Under the pieces are notes generated by a model. It saw only the letters and a list, made by a program, of their open reading frames with translations, had not been told where the DNA came from and did not search any database. 64,000 bases of DNA from assembly GCF_028453695.1 (NCBI RefSeq), contig NC_135778.1, forward strand, positions 12,150,244 through 12,214,243. The letters run 5' to 3'. Within the stretch, counting starts at the first letter, position 1; each line of letters opens with the position of its first letter. The position numbers and the translations under genes are program-made. Source of the stretch: Augochlora pura (Eukaryota > Arthropoda > Insecta > Hymenoptera > Halictidae). This document shows, one piece after another, positions 47,130 through 60,412 of the stretch.

Positions 47130-49215
47130 CGGAGGGCCGCTGGATTCCGCTAAGAGTAAGGCAAAGAAAGAGGTTCCCGGGGCTTGTGGGGGTTGACACG
47201 CCGCGGGAAAGGATTTTTTCGGCGAAATTCATGGGGCCGAGGGCCGCGCGCCACCTTGAGGAAAACCCATCGGAAAATGTGCGAGCATCCACGGACACGT
47301 GCAGAGAACCCGCCCCGACCTTCCGATACGTGGATTCGACCGAGGAATTAATATCGACTAACCTCGAGCGACTGCGGGAGCGTATCGCGCTCGATTACCC
47401 GCGCGCGACAGTGATTTATGATCTCGATGTGATATCGCTGTTCCTCGCGCGCCGGTAATCGATTTGCGGGACTTTTGAGCGTGGATTTTTATAGACGTCG
47501 AGCGGGCGTTTTCAAGCGGCGCTCTCTTCGAAGTCGACGACCCCCGACCGGCCTCACGCCCCCGCGTTTTTCACGGCGTTTGCGGGCTGAACGGTGCCAC
47601 GAGCCGCGATCACGGCTCCCGGAACGCCAACGACGACAGAATACGATGACTCGAGGAATCTGGAAAGCGTCGCAGGCCTTTCTGTTCCGTGTGAAGTACA
47701 GTTTCATGTATATATTCGCGACAAGTGCTGTTCACCGCCCCTCGCGTCTCCATGAAATATGAAGCGTCCCCGAGAGACTTCCGGATGCTAAGATGCAGTT
47801 TTGATTACTTTTCTAAAGAAAGGTCCGCGAGTGAAGTTTCCCTCGATTACTTCAGACGTTTAGTTAAACGGAAATAGTCTCACCTTTGAAAGATGAGACT
47901 GCTTAATCGGATCCAATTCGTTCAATGCTATCAGTGTTTTAGGAAAATAGATATACATTCTTTTGATCTCTTTTTGCTCGTAGTGTGACGAACATGAAAT
48001 TTCAATCTGCTGTTAATTAGCTTATTGAGATCCTAAAATCATCTACTTTCAATTATTTATTTAACACGGTAAGAGCAACGTTAGTTCATATAGACTGGCA
48101 CTGAACTTTCTGTTTAGCCGACATTTTTGCAATTAGTTAGAAAAAAGTCATAATTTATGTCATCATAAAATTGATTAATTCTGTTACACATTTTATTTAA
48201 CAATGAAATATGTTAATTTTCTATAAGACAATATCTTCTTCTTAAAATTATGTATATGTACTTTTCAACCTTGATTATTCATTATTTTGTAACCTAGTCC
48301 TACAAACGAATTTCGATCGACGAAAAATCCCTAAGAATTGACTTTGCTTGAAAGAAAAATCGAGCAAAATGATCTCCCCAACATTGATTTAACGTGTTAA
48401 ATATACTTGCGCCAAGGAATTTCGCTAATCAAGAATACGTTTCGTAAATCACGGTAAGCAATGCTCATCTCGAAGCGAGACGCAGTTTTACAGGATCGAT
48501 AACCGGATCGATGCACCACCGTATACGATCCGTGTTGTTTTCGCTAACAAGTTTCAGGCTGGTAATCAGTGTTTGGCAAACGTCGCCAGACGATCATGCG
48601 TCTTCGGCGTGGAATCAACGGCGACGACTAATCGCGTCATTGGCAATCGGCGTAACGATGCATTTCCGTAATTGGTGTGCGGGTCGGCGGGTCACTGGAA
48701 CTTCGAAATTAGTTAAGGGCAGAGAAGTGCGCGATACAATCTGCTAATGGCACGACGAGACGCTCAATCGACGTGAATTTGAATTGACGACCCTCGATGC
48801 TCGCACGTCCTCGCTGTGTTTACAGTTCGGTGAATCGGCTCTTTCACGAGACGACGTTCGCCCCTGCTCGGCGTCGCGCGCCGTCTCTGAAAAGAACGAG
48901 GAACACGGTTCTTAGACGATCGGTTGTTTCACGGACATCACAGTCGCATGCCGAAAGTGCTCGACGCTTCACGGCTGAATTGATTTTTAAGTGACCTTTC
49001 GGGAACAATTGGACCTACGACGTGCTACAGCGCGCGGAGGGTGAATATTTATGAATCTATACGTGCGGCTTGCACTTTTCATCTTCCGTGGGAGTTAAAA
49101 ACGACGGTTTAACGTTTTTTCCAGTTTTTATTTTCATATAACTTCACGTGTAAGACATTCACAATATGGATTGGGAAAGAAATATTTCAAAATAAAAATT
49201 GCATGGTTAAAAGGG
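47130..49215. other. GC-rich then AT-rich spacer, no gene supported
   Basis: The frames at 47186-47762 and 48511-48994 are 65-95 codons, without domains. Nothing else was recognised apart from AT-rich sequence at 47800-48480. Confidence 0.35.
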
Positions 49216-49611
49216 GCATAGTATATAGTGCTTTTATTTGTTTATAGGTGGAAGGACAACTTTTTTTTCTTAGATGGAATATTATATTTTTGATAACAAA
49301 ATATGAAAGAATATCAAATTCTAAGTAAAAAGATATTGACCTTTATTCATCTTAAAGTTAATAATCAACGAGTAATTTTGCTTTATTTTCGTAACATTAT
49401 CAGCGGAAAGCGATGAAAATTTTCAAAAAATAAAGCTAAATTATTCATTAGCTATTTGGTTTTAGATTAATAAAGGTCAATACCTTTTTGTTCAGACTTC
49501 GATATTCTTTCATATTGTGATAAAAAGAATATAGTATTTCATTTAAGAAAAGAAAATTTACCTTGGGGAACGGCTCGATTTATAAAAAAATAAATACACT
49601 ACAAAGTATGC
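49216..49611. mobile_element. Foldback (near-palindromic) element, ~396 bp
   Basis: The left arm (about 49216-49397) and right arm (about 49422-49611) are reverse complements along their whole length at roughly 75-80% by eye. Clear paired blocks are ATATGAAAGAATATC (left) against GATATTCTTTCATAT (right), GATATTGACCTTTATT against AATAAAGGTCAATACC, and GCTTTATTTT against AAAATAAAGC. The unpaired centre is only about 25 nt. No coding capacity is present. It is read as a foldback or long-inverted-repeat MITE; a long hairpin RNA locus is an alternative. No target-site duplication could be assigned confidently. Confidence 0.75.
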
Positions 49612-52597
49612 TTATCTAAAGCACATAACTTTTCCATTGAAAAATTTATTGGCAAAATACATATATTGATAACACTTGGTTTCCTGAACGTTGCCTTCTT
49701 TGCTATCCTTTTCAAAATAGATCATAAAAGCTTTTTCTGGAGAAAGATCCATATTCTATTTACACATAATTAGACTACGGATTAGTTATTACAATAAAAT
49801 TACTAAAAAATGAAATAAATCGGCGTTTATGTTGCTGCTGCATCTCGTAATCAATGTAGATAATTTTCATACAAGATCACCCATATAATTTACAACAACG
49901 AAATTTGTAATCACATCTTAAACACAGCCTTTCGAATATATTCCATTCAGAAAAATATTCAGAAAAACAATTTGAACAATACAAAATCGTTAAAAAAATA
50001 ACAAATCTCTGGATTTCACATTATACTTCTATTGAACAAATCCGAGAACTGTTTCGCCATTTTACAAGAAGTTATAAAAACGTACAATATTCACCAACTT
50101 TTTTTTCATTGCCTCGAAAGTAACAAACACGTTCTTGCGAACGGGGAACGAACAATTAGCCGCGAGATCGAACGACGCGAGCTAAACAGGCAAATATAAT
50201 GAAGTTCAATATCTGTTTAAAAGCGAGAGTAGATAATCGATCGATCGTCGTGTCCGGCACATAGGAAAGCAAATACCGGGGCCCGAGTGTTATTACCTTT
50301 GATGTACCATATATTACGGCGGGAACATACTATATCGATCCTGTGTTGGCTCGCGCGGTATAATTCAACCGGTCCGAACATCTCGTTACAGACTGCCGGA
50401 ACGTGACGAAGTTGTATCTCATTAGAATTTTCCTATGATGCGTCTACAAAAGTTTTAACGATGGCTGGCCGGCCGCTCGAGTGCCATCGAAACTATATTT
50501 CCGAAAATAAACAATTATATTAATGGAAAAAAAAGCGACGGCCAACGGCCGGGAATAATCATCGTAATAGAACGCGCGGGGCTCTCGAATCGAGTCGCGC
50601 CCAGAAATTTGTTAATCGAAACGCCGTCGCCGTTTAAGTGTTCGTTAAATTTAACGAATTTAAATTCCTCGCGCTCGCGAGTTTTTTTTTTCCCGCGTGA
50701 ACGATTGGCGAATTCGCATATTCGACAGGTAACCCTCGTGCTGGGAAATACAGCTATTTCTTTAAAATCGGTTCATCGATATTTTCGGAAATTTCAGAAC
50801 TCTGTGTCGATAATTTCTCGGTTTAAGAATCTTCGTGATTATACCTTATGCAATTTAATAATGCGATACAACAAAACAACTGGGAAAGTAATTGCAAATC
50901 TGTTTAAATACAGTTATTAAATATGAAATACAGTTTTTAAATAATATCAAATACAGTTTTCTAGGGATATGTGAAGTTTCCAAGTGATATCGTATATAAT
51001 TTATTATTTAACATCGCGTTCTTATCTCTTAATATCGGCCTACAATTAATCCATGCTACTTAGAACTTCCATAGAAATGTCACAAAAATAAATTAACGTT
51101 AATGTTAAATAAACCAATAGTGCAGACGTCGACGATATATAAAAAAAACGCTAATATAGATTGTTTATAGTAACCCGAAACATCAGTTGCCTCGGCACAG
51201 AATACAGGCCATAATAGCCACCCCATCATCGAGGTGAACACGAGTATCCTTTTTCTAGCGGTTTTTTCCCGGTCTGGGTTTCTTTCAGGTCCCATAAGAT
51301 GGCGAGGCGAAAGCGTATATCGAGGCGACGTGCGCTATGATAGATTGGCCACCGAAAACAAGGTAGTCATACTTTCGGCGGTCTTTCTGCTCCGATCCGT
51401 CGATCCCCAACGAAATATACATGCCCATCGTGGGATCGTGAGCCCATCGCGTTCAGTATCCCCCATTACCGCAGCGGCAATGGCGGAACGTAATTTCCGG
51501 GATGTCAACTAGATTCCAGATCGGTCGTCATCGTCAGTCTGCCTCCATTCGGGCGAACCGCGGCGGTAATCGTCGGCGGTGATCGCGCGCGATACGAAAC
51601 GGTTCTGGTGTCTGCCGGTGGTTCTTTCAAGTAATTACAGACGGAGCCTACGAGTCAGTAAGAGAGAGAGAGAGAGAGAGAGAGATTTTCCCGTTATTTC
51701 GCGTCACACCGTGCCGTTTCTCCGCCTTTTTCCGTCGGGCTCCTGCTAATTTTCTGCGGCGGATTCTTTGAAGATGAGGCGACGACACGGCCAGGAAGAC
51801 AACGCGCTATCGAGACCGACGCGGCGGCAGAGGCCCGCCATTAATCACTCCTTGTTTGTTAAGCAGTGTACACACCTGCTTCCGTAATATCCTGGCTGCA
51901 TAGCGTCACAGACAGACAACCCTCTGTCGCCCGGTTTCGAGCACACCCTCTCTCCCCTCCACGTTTATCGCGTTGGATGCGCGCGGGTGCGCCGGCTCGT
52001 GTTCATACGTGCATACACCGCCGTAGGTGTGTACACACACGCCGCCGAAATTTTCGATAAGGCCGCCCGCGTACCAAGGCACTCGAATCGGCTTGAGTCG
52101 AGGACACACCGCGGCTCGGTGAACGATATCGATCATCTTGTCGCGTGCTGACAAAATGATGTCGCCCGTTGATTCGCCCGTGAACATTATCGCGACCACG
52201 ATACGTTTGCCGAAAGTCAATTAATTAATGACTGTCGGCCTCAAGACGACCGATTATCTCGCGCATTTTAAAGGCGGACGCGCGTGTCGCTCGAATAACT
52301 GTCGCTCGAATTTATTTCGAGACTTCTATACAATAATATTACCGCATTTGTAGGTTTTATGTATTTATGTCAGAAATTATAAATCTTTCATAATATATTG
52401 AATAAATGAGATAAAAATTCTTAAGTTATTTAGATCTTCAGTGGAAGACGCTTCCTATTCAGCCCTATCTTTTGCGATTGCTGTAGAACATTTTCATTTT
52501 GCTCAAAGCTCTAAAATCTAACATTAACTTATCTATATTAACAGTTTTATTACCGAGCCAATAATCTCAAAAATGTCATAAAATTCATGTATTTTAT
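49612..52597. other. AT-rich and GC-rich (51120-52330) spacer, no gene supported
   Basis: The frame at 50609-50920 (103 codons) and those at 51234-52220 have no recognisable domains and overlap minus-strand frames. The (AG)n tract at 51661-51685 is listed separately. Confidence 0.35.
51661..51685. repeat. (AG)n microsatellite
   Basis: This is an uninterrupted AG run of about 12 units. Confidence 0.95.
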
Positions 52598-52786
52598 TTA
52601 ACACGTTGAATGCCACGAGAGTCACCGGTGACCGTCACTCAGCTTGACAAACATGATTATACACTGTAACTTATCTATTAAAGATAATATTTCATCGTTA
52701 ATAGAAAATTAATATCGCATAATAGAAAATTCATCGTAGCGCCACGGACAATCCCTGTAAAGTTGGCGTGGCATTCAACGTGTTAA
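52598..52786. mobile_element. TTAA-type MITE, family C, perfect 20-bp terminal repeats (189 bp)
   Basis: The left end, TTAACACGTTGAATGCCACG, is exactly inverted at the right end (CGTGGCATTCAACGTGTTAA). Next to the left end is a perfect 12-bp palindrome, GTCACCGGTGAC (52621-52632). The interior is AT-rich and non-coding. Perfect termini suggest this is one of the younger insertions in the window. Confidence 0.9.
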
Positions 52787-55645
52787 ATTAAAATTGAAAC
52801 GTTTAATTAAAATTCAAATAACGTTAAATAATATATTAGCGTAGAAATTAATATTCAAATTTAAGGAAATAAGTCCCGTAATAAGAAGAAAGAAACAGCC
52901 CAGTATTTCTAACCGTTCAACTTTCGGTTGAATCGCGAATGTGCAAATGTACAAGGCAACCTTAGGAATGCGAGCTACGCTGAAAACGCGGAGTCTTAAA
53001 TTTAGATTAGACAGTGAAATCAACATACAAGATTCAGCATACGGGCGTGCTGGGTATATTTGCGCAACGAGTCGAGCCCCGTATTCCAGTGGTCCTCCGG
53101 GAAATTTCTTGTTTTCTCGACGGTTCAATTCGCTCCTACAAAGGGAAGAGCCGCGCGTTGCGGTCACTTCACGCCCCTTTCGAACGACCTTACATATTTT
53201 ATTATGTTCCGCCCGGTTCCCGGGGATATTTGATCGCTCCTAACGAATTAACGAATGCAGAGGATAATTGCGGAACGCAGTTACCGTTTAGGGTATTCGA
53301 GGGGGAGCAAGCCTGTGGAGATCCACAGTAATTCTACGGTAATCTAGAGAAACAAACAGTCATTTTTAAGACAAAATTTTGGTGATATGAACTTTTTTCA
53401 AACTTACGCCATTTGTATTTATTATATATAATATAATAATATTTTATACGCTGCCTGAGCTGTGATTCGTGTTCTGAGTCAGACATTATGTATATTACTG
53501 TAAATAATACTCGTTGCTTGATCTGTTGTCTTATCCAGAAATTTATGCTAGACATAATATATATATAATATACTTATAATAGACATAACCTTGACATAAT
53601 CTTGATCTATTTTCTTATCTAGAAATTTATACCGTATAAGTGTTCTTATATGTTTCCTATGTGAATACATATAGAGGGTCCTTTTCTTCTTATAATAGTA
53701 GATCGAAAAAATCAAATCACTAAAACGTCATTAAATTTTCAGTAACTTATGGAATATAGACTGATATAAGAATGCCAACATTGTTGTAAATTATAGTATG
53801 ACAGTTTTAATGGTACTTCAAAATCGCCGTTCGAGTACAACAGATCAAATATTGTCGATTTTTACAAAATTGATTTTATTCTCTATGGTACACTGTATTT
53901 TAATTGCGTCTTATATCTGCGTCTATGTGTTCGCTAAATTTTGTTCTCCGCTCTATGTTCTTGAATAGTAATCAACCATAGAATTACCAATGCATACAAT
54001 TAATAATACGCTTTTTCTGGTCGATTTTATTACAATTTTTAGAGTACCTTATAAACGTTACAGCTGTGACTGCGAATCGTCTAGAAACGTCAGTAGTTTA
54101 TTTGCCTACGCGAATAGAATTTCCGAAAAATTACAAAATAAAATCGCCCGGCGAGCCACGAATGTTCTAAATTACGCCCATGAATGGTCGCGCTCGTGTT
54201 AAACGCAGGCGACAAGCCTCGTAATGGCAATCCGCATTATCACCAGGCAATTTGATTTCTTCCATAAAGTTCGTGTATGGTAATTTAACCCATCATCGGC
54301 CTGCGCTGGACCCGCTCTTTGAGGGAAGGCACGCGGAGTGGTGTATTTTAATGGACAATGGCCCATTACAGGATCGCCGCGTGGAGTACCCAATTACACT
54401 GAAGAAATGGCAGTCTCCGTAGACCGCAGGAGCGGCGGGGAGAGCGGGGAGAGGGAACAACAGGTGCGGCGAAAATTGGCCGCGAATATATCGCGGGTAC
54501 GCCGAGAGACGCTCTTGCCAGATGACGAAAGAAATTTAGCCGGGAACGTCGTCGGGCATTCAGTCGCTTATCGGGGCTTCACGCAAGACCGGCCTCATCA
54601 ACATCAGAATGACGAGTCTACGAGGAGACCCGCGTCGAGTGGCAAACGTTTGGCTTGATGCTCCGGTGACGACTCCGTTTGCGTCTCCTCGGGTATTCGT
54701 TGTATAGTTATCCCTGGAGTATAACTGGAGCTCTTTCGCTATTTACAGCTAAGAAATTTAGATCGGGCTAGCCAGAAACTTGTTCTCTGCCCGAGTCATC
54801 CAAGTGGAATGATTTCATTCTAAACGGATACACTCGTTGTTGATTATACACGTATACAAGTATACGGTTATGCTTGCAACATGTTCGATTATACTATATT
54901 ATTTCAAATTTTTATCAAATCCCTTTTTGTTACATGTCTTTATAATTTCATAGTAAAATTCAAAGCATAATTTATAGTTTATTTTCATGGCTAACGAGTT
55001 CAGTGACAAGTATCAACTGTAAAAATGTTCGCAATATTAAAACCATCGAATTAATGACACGGAGACGAGAGAGTTAAAATTTACCGTGTAATATATTAGT
55101 TTATTTCTTTGCTGCTTCAAAAATTCTTATATTATTTAGTTCCTTCCATGTGTACCATATTATAGTAACGAAGATCAATATTAGGATATTATCCGTGGAT
55201 TTTATGTTTCATTTCTGAAAAATACAGCCAATAATTCTATCGCAGTGTGTATTAGACAGAGAGTTGATTCGTTTGGTGCAACACGCTGCATTTAGTCACG
55301 ACCATTCTACAAACGTTGGCTACGATCAGCTATTTATGTAGCATTAACTGAACCTACCAAAGAATCGATGTATCGGTTATTGGCAGCCATAGAAGCACGA
55401 CAATATATATATATATATGTATGTATAAATCACAATGACTGTTGCATTGCCGACGTAATCAATACACAATCAAATTGAGGAACTTTTAGGTCATATATAG
55501 ATGATTTTATATAGAATTTTTGAGATGCTAGAATTTGGTATAAGAAGAAAATATTGCGATAGAATAATGCTTCAATGCTTTATTTATTTAAAGTGTTCAG
55601 GTACATTATTGTTTCTCTTACACTGGTTTTAGTTAACATTATTTC
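52787..55645. other. Mixed spacer, no gene supported
   Basis: GC-richer parts at 52900-53330 and 54180-54800 have frames of about 100 codons on both strands without domains. An (AT)n tract lies at about 55402-55418. Nothing else was recognised. Confidence 0.35.
55402..55418. repeat. (AT)n microsatellite
   Basis: This is an AT run of about 8 units followed by GTATGTATAAAT. Confidence 0.9.
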
Positions 55646-55896
55646 TTAACCCCTTGCATTACGATTCCTTTTGCGCTGCGTTGATTAGCACTTATTTATC
55701 CTTAATATTTTTAATAACAGGACTAAGCAATTTTTATTTCTTTTATTGTCTTTATGTACTTTCGTCTCTAGACTTTGATAAGAGATGAATTTATCTTTAT
55801 TTTGATGAAGAAGAAATTAATAATGTTCATATTTAATAGATCTTACATGAAATCTGTATCACGAGTCTGACTCGTTATTATAGTGCAAGGAGTTAA
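55646..55896 (+). mobile_element. Family B TTAA MITE (251 bp)
   Basis: It starts TTAACCCCTTGCATTACGAT and ends TATAGTGCAAGGAGTTAA. The perfect subterminal palindrome ACGAGTCTGACTCGT lies at 55861-55875. It is the best-preserved family B copy here and the reference for the copies at 5369, 10476, 17041 and 39931. Confidence 0.88.
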
Positions 55897-58800
55897 AACT
55901 AACTCTTTCTTAATGCTAACATTGCATTACGCAGTTTATAAATGTACAAAATAAGCCTTCGATTAGTTAATATCTGAATAAACTTGAGAATAAAAGTACA
56001 ACTGATTTTTACCTTCTTTGTTGGTTAATAGTCGCGTACCTTACATTTTAAGTATTGTTTTATTGTTTTTAGACACTCTGACCTGTTTTGTTGTTTTTAG
56101 ATTGGTTCTTTGAGACATTTTGCCTCTTCTTCCTACGTTGACACGATTACATTTACTTTCATTGCACATTGTATAATATTTATTGCTTTAATCTCAATAA
56201 AGGACTTTTATTATAATAAAGGGCTTTTATCTCGCAATTTCTATTGTACGTTTCTTATTGTTTCGTGTTCCTTTTTCTATGAGGACCCAACTGTATCCCG
56301 GAACATGCTGTAGAGCTTCCCCGCTGTCGCCCTCATTTGAGCTCATTCGTCGGTGACTCCACTTTTCCTTTCACTTACTATATTTTCGTGCTCCCATTCA
56401 TCCCTCCATTCCAACTTCCTTTTCCATTCCTAGTTACCTATAAGACGGATTGTTCGTACCTTTGATCTTACTTTATATTCATCCTCTATACATAGATATA
56501 CGTTGTTCCTTGCTTCCTTTCCAACACACATTCCGATAGTCTCCCATCTTTCATCTTTATTTTGTTTGCAGCGCCACGTTACAGTCTTTAGTACCTATTA
56601 GATTTTTCTATCGCAAACTGCAACAGGATAAACGGACGGAAGCTTCTGCACGGATCGTGATTGCAACGGGAGCTACGAAAGCAGAGTAAGGAAGTTATAA
56701 CTCTGAATCAGAGCTGTAAATGACTCGAAGTGCGACTCGGATTGAGTCGTTCCGGATGCATGACGAGCCCGAGCCTCGGTACGGGCGCGAAATATTTCTT
56801 CGCGGAACGAAACGCGCACAAAAGGACGATTCACTAGAAACGAGAGGTTATCGAACGGCGGCCGGTCATTATCTGCTCGTTCTTGTCGTTCGTTTATCAA
56901 ACGATGCCTTACTTTCCACATCGGTCCGTGGCTCATCCGATTCGCAGAATCTCGAACACGAGCGCGCTCGCGCGGCCGCGCGCACTCGCACTCGCACTCG
57001 CACGGCGCGGGCGTTGCATGCGAGGCACACAAGGAACGATGTATGTTCACTCGCTTTGAAAGCCCGCATTACCAACCAATCCGTTTGCTCTCGAATGTTC
57101 ACGTCCTGGCTGATAAATCGCGGTATAAGTGCGCGCAATTACGAGCGCGGCCTGCGCCCGCCCTCCGCGTTCCGCCCCCGCCGACCCTCCCCCCCCGAAG
57201 AATCGTAAAATATTGTTGCGACGTGACGGCTCGCATCGGAGCAGAGACCGATAAGTATTAAAAGCTCCTAATTGGATTTCACCGGGCTTTATCAGTCACT
57301 TAGCGCCTGCACGGAGACCTTGCCCTCTGCCAGAGAGGATCGTTCAACCCGCGTCGACGAATAACTTCCAACTTGCTGATTTTTTTCTCCCTCCCCCCGC
57401 CCCGCCTCGTTCGACGACGCCGCGGATCCTCGCCCACACCCCCTTTTTCGACTATTAAAACTACCCAGACGTAGGGATAATTAATTCCAACTAATTATCA
57501 GGCTGCTTTGAACCTTCGGCTCGGCCTGCCCTTTTTCTCATGGTATACTAGTTGATTGGGCGTCATCCGCCGCCGCCTCGCTGAAAACAATTATCCTCCG
57601 CAGACTACGTTACCGAATGATCTCGGCTGTCGCGTTACACGATTTAATATATTTAGAAATTTCAATAGATTATTAATGTACCAGCAGTTTTAGTAAAGTT
57701 AACTTTTTTAAAGTCGATTTTCAACAGTGCAGAACTCTTTAGGCAATGCTTAACGAATGGTATCAACTTTGTCTGTAATTCAAATTTCTTCCACGTGCCG
57801 CTTGATCCTTCAGGTTTACAATTATAATATTTAATTCTTAAGTTAATAAATTTCTTTCCCATCTACATGGTACAATCAAACGATGATATAGTTATAAATG
57901 AGTAATTTACAATTTATTTTCACATTTTCAATCAAAGACACTATAATCTAATTATCCCTTCCAGTCCCGATAATTCAGTTTCTAAATATGTTAAACAAAA
58001 ATCATATTATCCAACGCTATAGAAATAGAATGTTATATATTAGATCGAAGCACTGTTATAGGCTGCAGTATTATACAAGGATTTTAGCAATTCATTCTAC
58101 CGTGCTAGAGCGAATCAGTGATATAAACTGCCATGAGGTACGAGGGCTACTTGTACCTTCGAAAGTTTATCCAGCGAAAATAAAATTTCCGCAATTACTG
58201 CAGAAAACAAAATTCTCTTTACTTCCAGAATCGCGTAAATTGCATCCAAAATGGGAATCCGCACGGATATCAGCAGTCCGGGGGAAAACAAGTAAGCGGG
58301 CTTTAATATTCAGGTATCAGCAAATGTCTGTGTAATTTGAATTGTTTAAACGGAACAAGAAAATTGAGCTGAAAGAATGAGCGGCCGGTAGTTTCTTAGA
58401 AGTTCTCCACGCTAAAAAAGAAAAGATGAAAAAAATGAAGGAAGGTGCAGCGTAATGAAATTTTTTCCATCAGGTTTCCCTAGGTGAAATTGTGCGGCTG
58501 GCGTGTTCTTCCCTTGAAATTAAGACAATCGAAACCTTTCGATGTTCTCTGTCTGAAGGTTTTTTTTCCGTGGAATCCAGTCCAGCCGAAGATAACCTAT
58601 CAACCGGCAATCTTCGTGTCGCCTTTGAATCAGAGACAATGCACGTCAGAGGTTGAGAAGCCGAAGAAAAGGAAGAATCGCGTGCTTTGCCCGGTAGTTG
58701 CTCGAATCGGACGATTTACTCGTGTGGAAGGAACGCCGACAGTGCTGTGTCTAGACTTTTTATTATCTGGTGTCTTGTCCATTGCGTACGAGGCGGCGCA

Positions 58801-59339
58801 AACAATTTCATTGAGATTTCACTGTCGATCCCAACTCTTTACTTCGCCGTTATCGACCATTATATTCGCGCGCGAGCGGAAATCCTACGATTACGTAAAC
58901 TAAACAATATTTATCTTTCGTTCGCTATAAAAACCAATTTTGAGCACGCCATTATTTAAATCAGTAACACGGCATAATATTTGTAGAACTTTTATTAATT
59001 TTGTTTTATACAATTTTAATTTAAGAAGGACTTTGTACTAATTTTATAATATAATAAACCATAGTAAGTGACATAAGCTGTAGAATGTAAGTTTAGACAC
59101 GAAACATTACTTCGTAATGAAACTCACAAAACATTTCTTAGATCAATGTTATAATGTAATACAATTTAGAAAGTTGAATAGATTGATATCATTACAAGAA
59201 TGGTGTTTATAAAATTTGAATAAATTGAAACAAGAAACAATGCCACTAAATGACGAAGGAAACCGCAGAGTTCATCGTATTATAATGAAATCGTGGAGCA
59301 TCGCGGTAGCGAACTTCCACCGCGACTCGATTTTTTAAT
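55897..59339. other. AT-rich spacer with a GC-rich block (56640-57620); no gene supported
   Basis: Frames of 125-162 codons at 56673-57208 occur on both strands and cross the (GCACTC)n tract. 57620-59339 is mostly AT-rich with frames of up to 139 codons lacking domains. Nothing else was recognised. Confidence 0.35.
56981..57003. repeat. (GCACTC)n hexamer repeat
   Basis: About four GCACTC units follow a CGCGGCCGCGCG stretch, encoding Arg-Thr or Val-Arg repeats in chance frames. Confidence 0.85.
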
Positions 59340-59604
59340 AAAACAGCCATCCGATTTAATTGCGGCCGAATAAAAATTCCAAGAAGATTTTTATTACAGC
59401 GGCCGGGTCTCATATTCGCGGTCGAGGCAGAGCGGGGACGAAAAACGGCAAGCCGCAGTATGCGTTAACCTCGTTTCACCCCGTCTGCCGCAAAAAGGTC
59501 AACACTCCTTGTATTCATTTCCTGACGAGATCAAAGAGGACGATCCTTTTCACCCGAGATTTTCTTCGTTTGAAGACTCGCCCTTTTTTTGTTATCAGCG
59601 CCAG

Positions 59605-59605
59605 C

Positions 59606-59650
<45 letters not shown>
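59605..59650. repeat. (GA)n microsatellite
   Basis: This is a GA run of about 22 units with one AAA interruption near its start. Confidence 0.95.
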
Positions 59651-59653
<3 letters not shown>

Positions 59654-60348
59654 CACTCGATGCTCGAGGGGCCCCGAGGCTCGAGCCCCGGTGTTCTATA
59701 AGCAAGATTATCTCGTTCCCAGGAAAGGCTCGTCCTTCATTCAGGCCCAGCAGGCATGGAGTGGCAAGGTACATACGCGCGTCTATCGAGAGGACCCAGG
59801 GACCGGGTCACATTCAGCTCGATTCCTACTCTGAATGGGTCATTGTTCGCGCCTTTGTACATTCGCGATTCCAAATGTCGTCCATTTTACTTTGATTCAG
59901 CGAGTACTCGAGGATCCGGCGCTGCACGGCGGAGGGGTGGCCATCCGCGCTCGCCGATCGAGAGAGGGTCTGACCCGAACCGAGAGCGCCGTTGCATCGG
60001 TTTTGTCAACGGGCTTCGTCGGTTGCTCCGGTCCCGCGCATCGAGAAAAGCAAAATGAAATTACCCGCGGGTTCCAGACGCTCCGCTGTGAGTCTTTGTG
60101 AACGGCTGTTTGCTCGTCAATTTTTTCTTCTTTCACTCCACTCCTGCACTTTCCTTTTTTTCTCTCCCTCTCTCCCTCTCTCCGTTTCTCCTCTCCTTCC
60201 CCATTCGCCCCAGCCGCCCTGTCTGCGCGGAGACCTCGGCGGCGGTCGAACGATTCCTCGGCTGGAACAAGTTCACGGTCGATTGTTTTTGTTCCCTTTA
60301 TTCGGCCCCTCGTTCCTCGGGGATGGTCCGCAGAGAGAAAAAGGGGGA

Positions 60349-60358
60349 CGTAGAGAGA

Positions 60359-60397
<39 letters not shown>

Positions 60398-60412
60398 AAA
60401 TTGAGAGAACAG
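60349..60412. repeat. GA-rich microsatellite
   Basis: Mixed GAAA and GA units surround a GA run of about 12 units; it is the source of Arg-Glu repeat frames. Confidence 0.9.
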
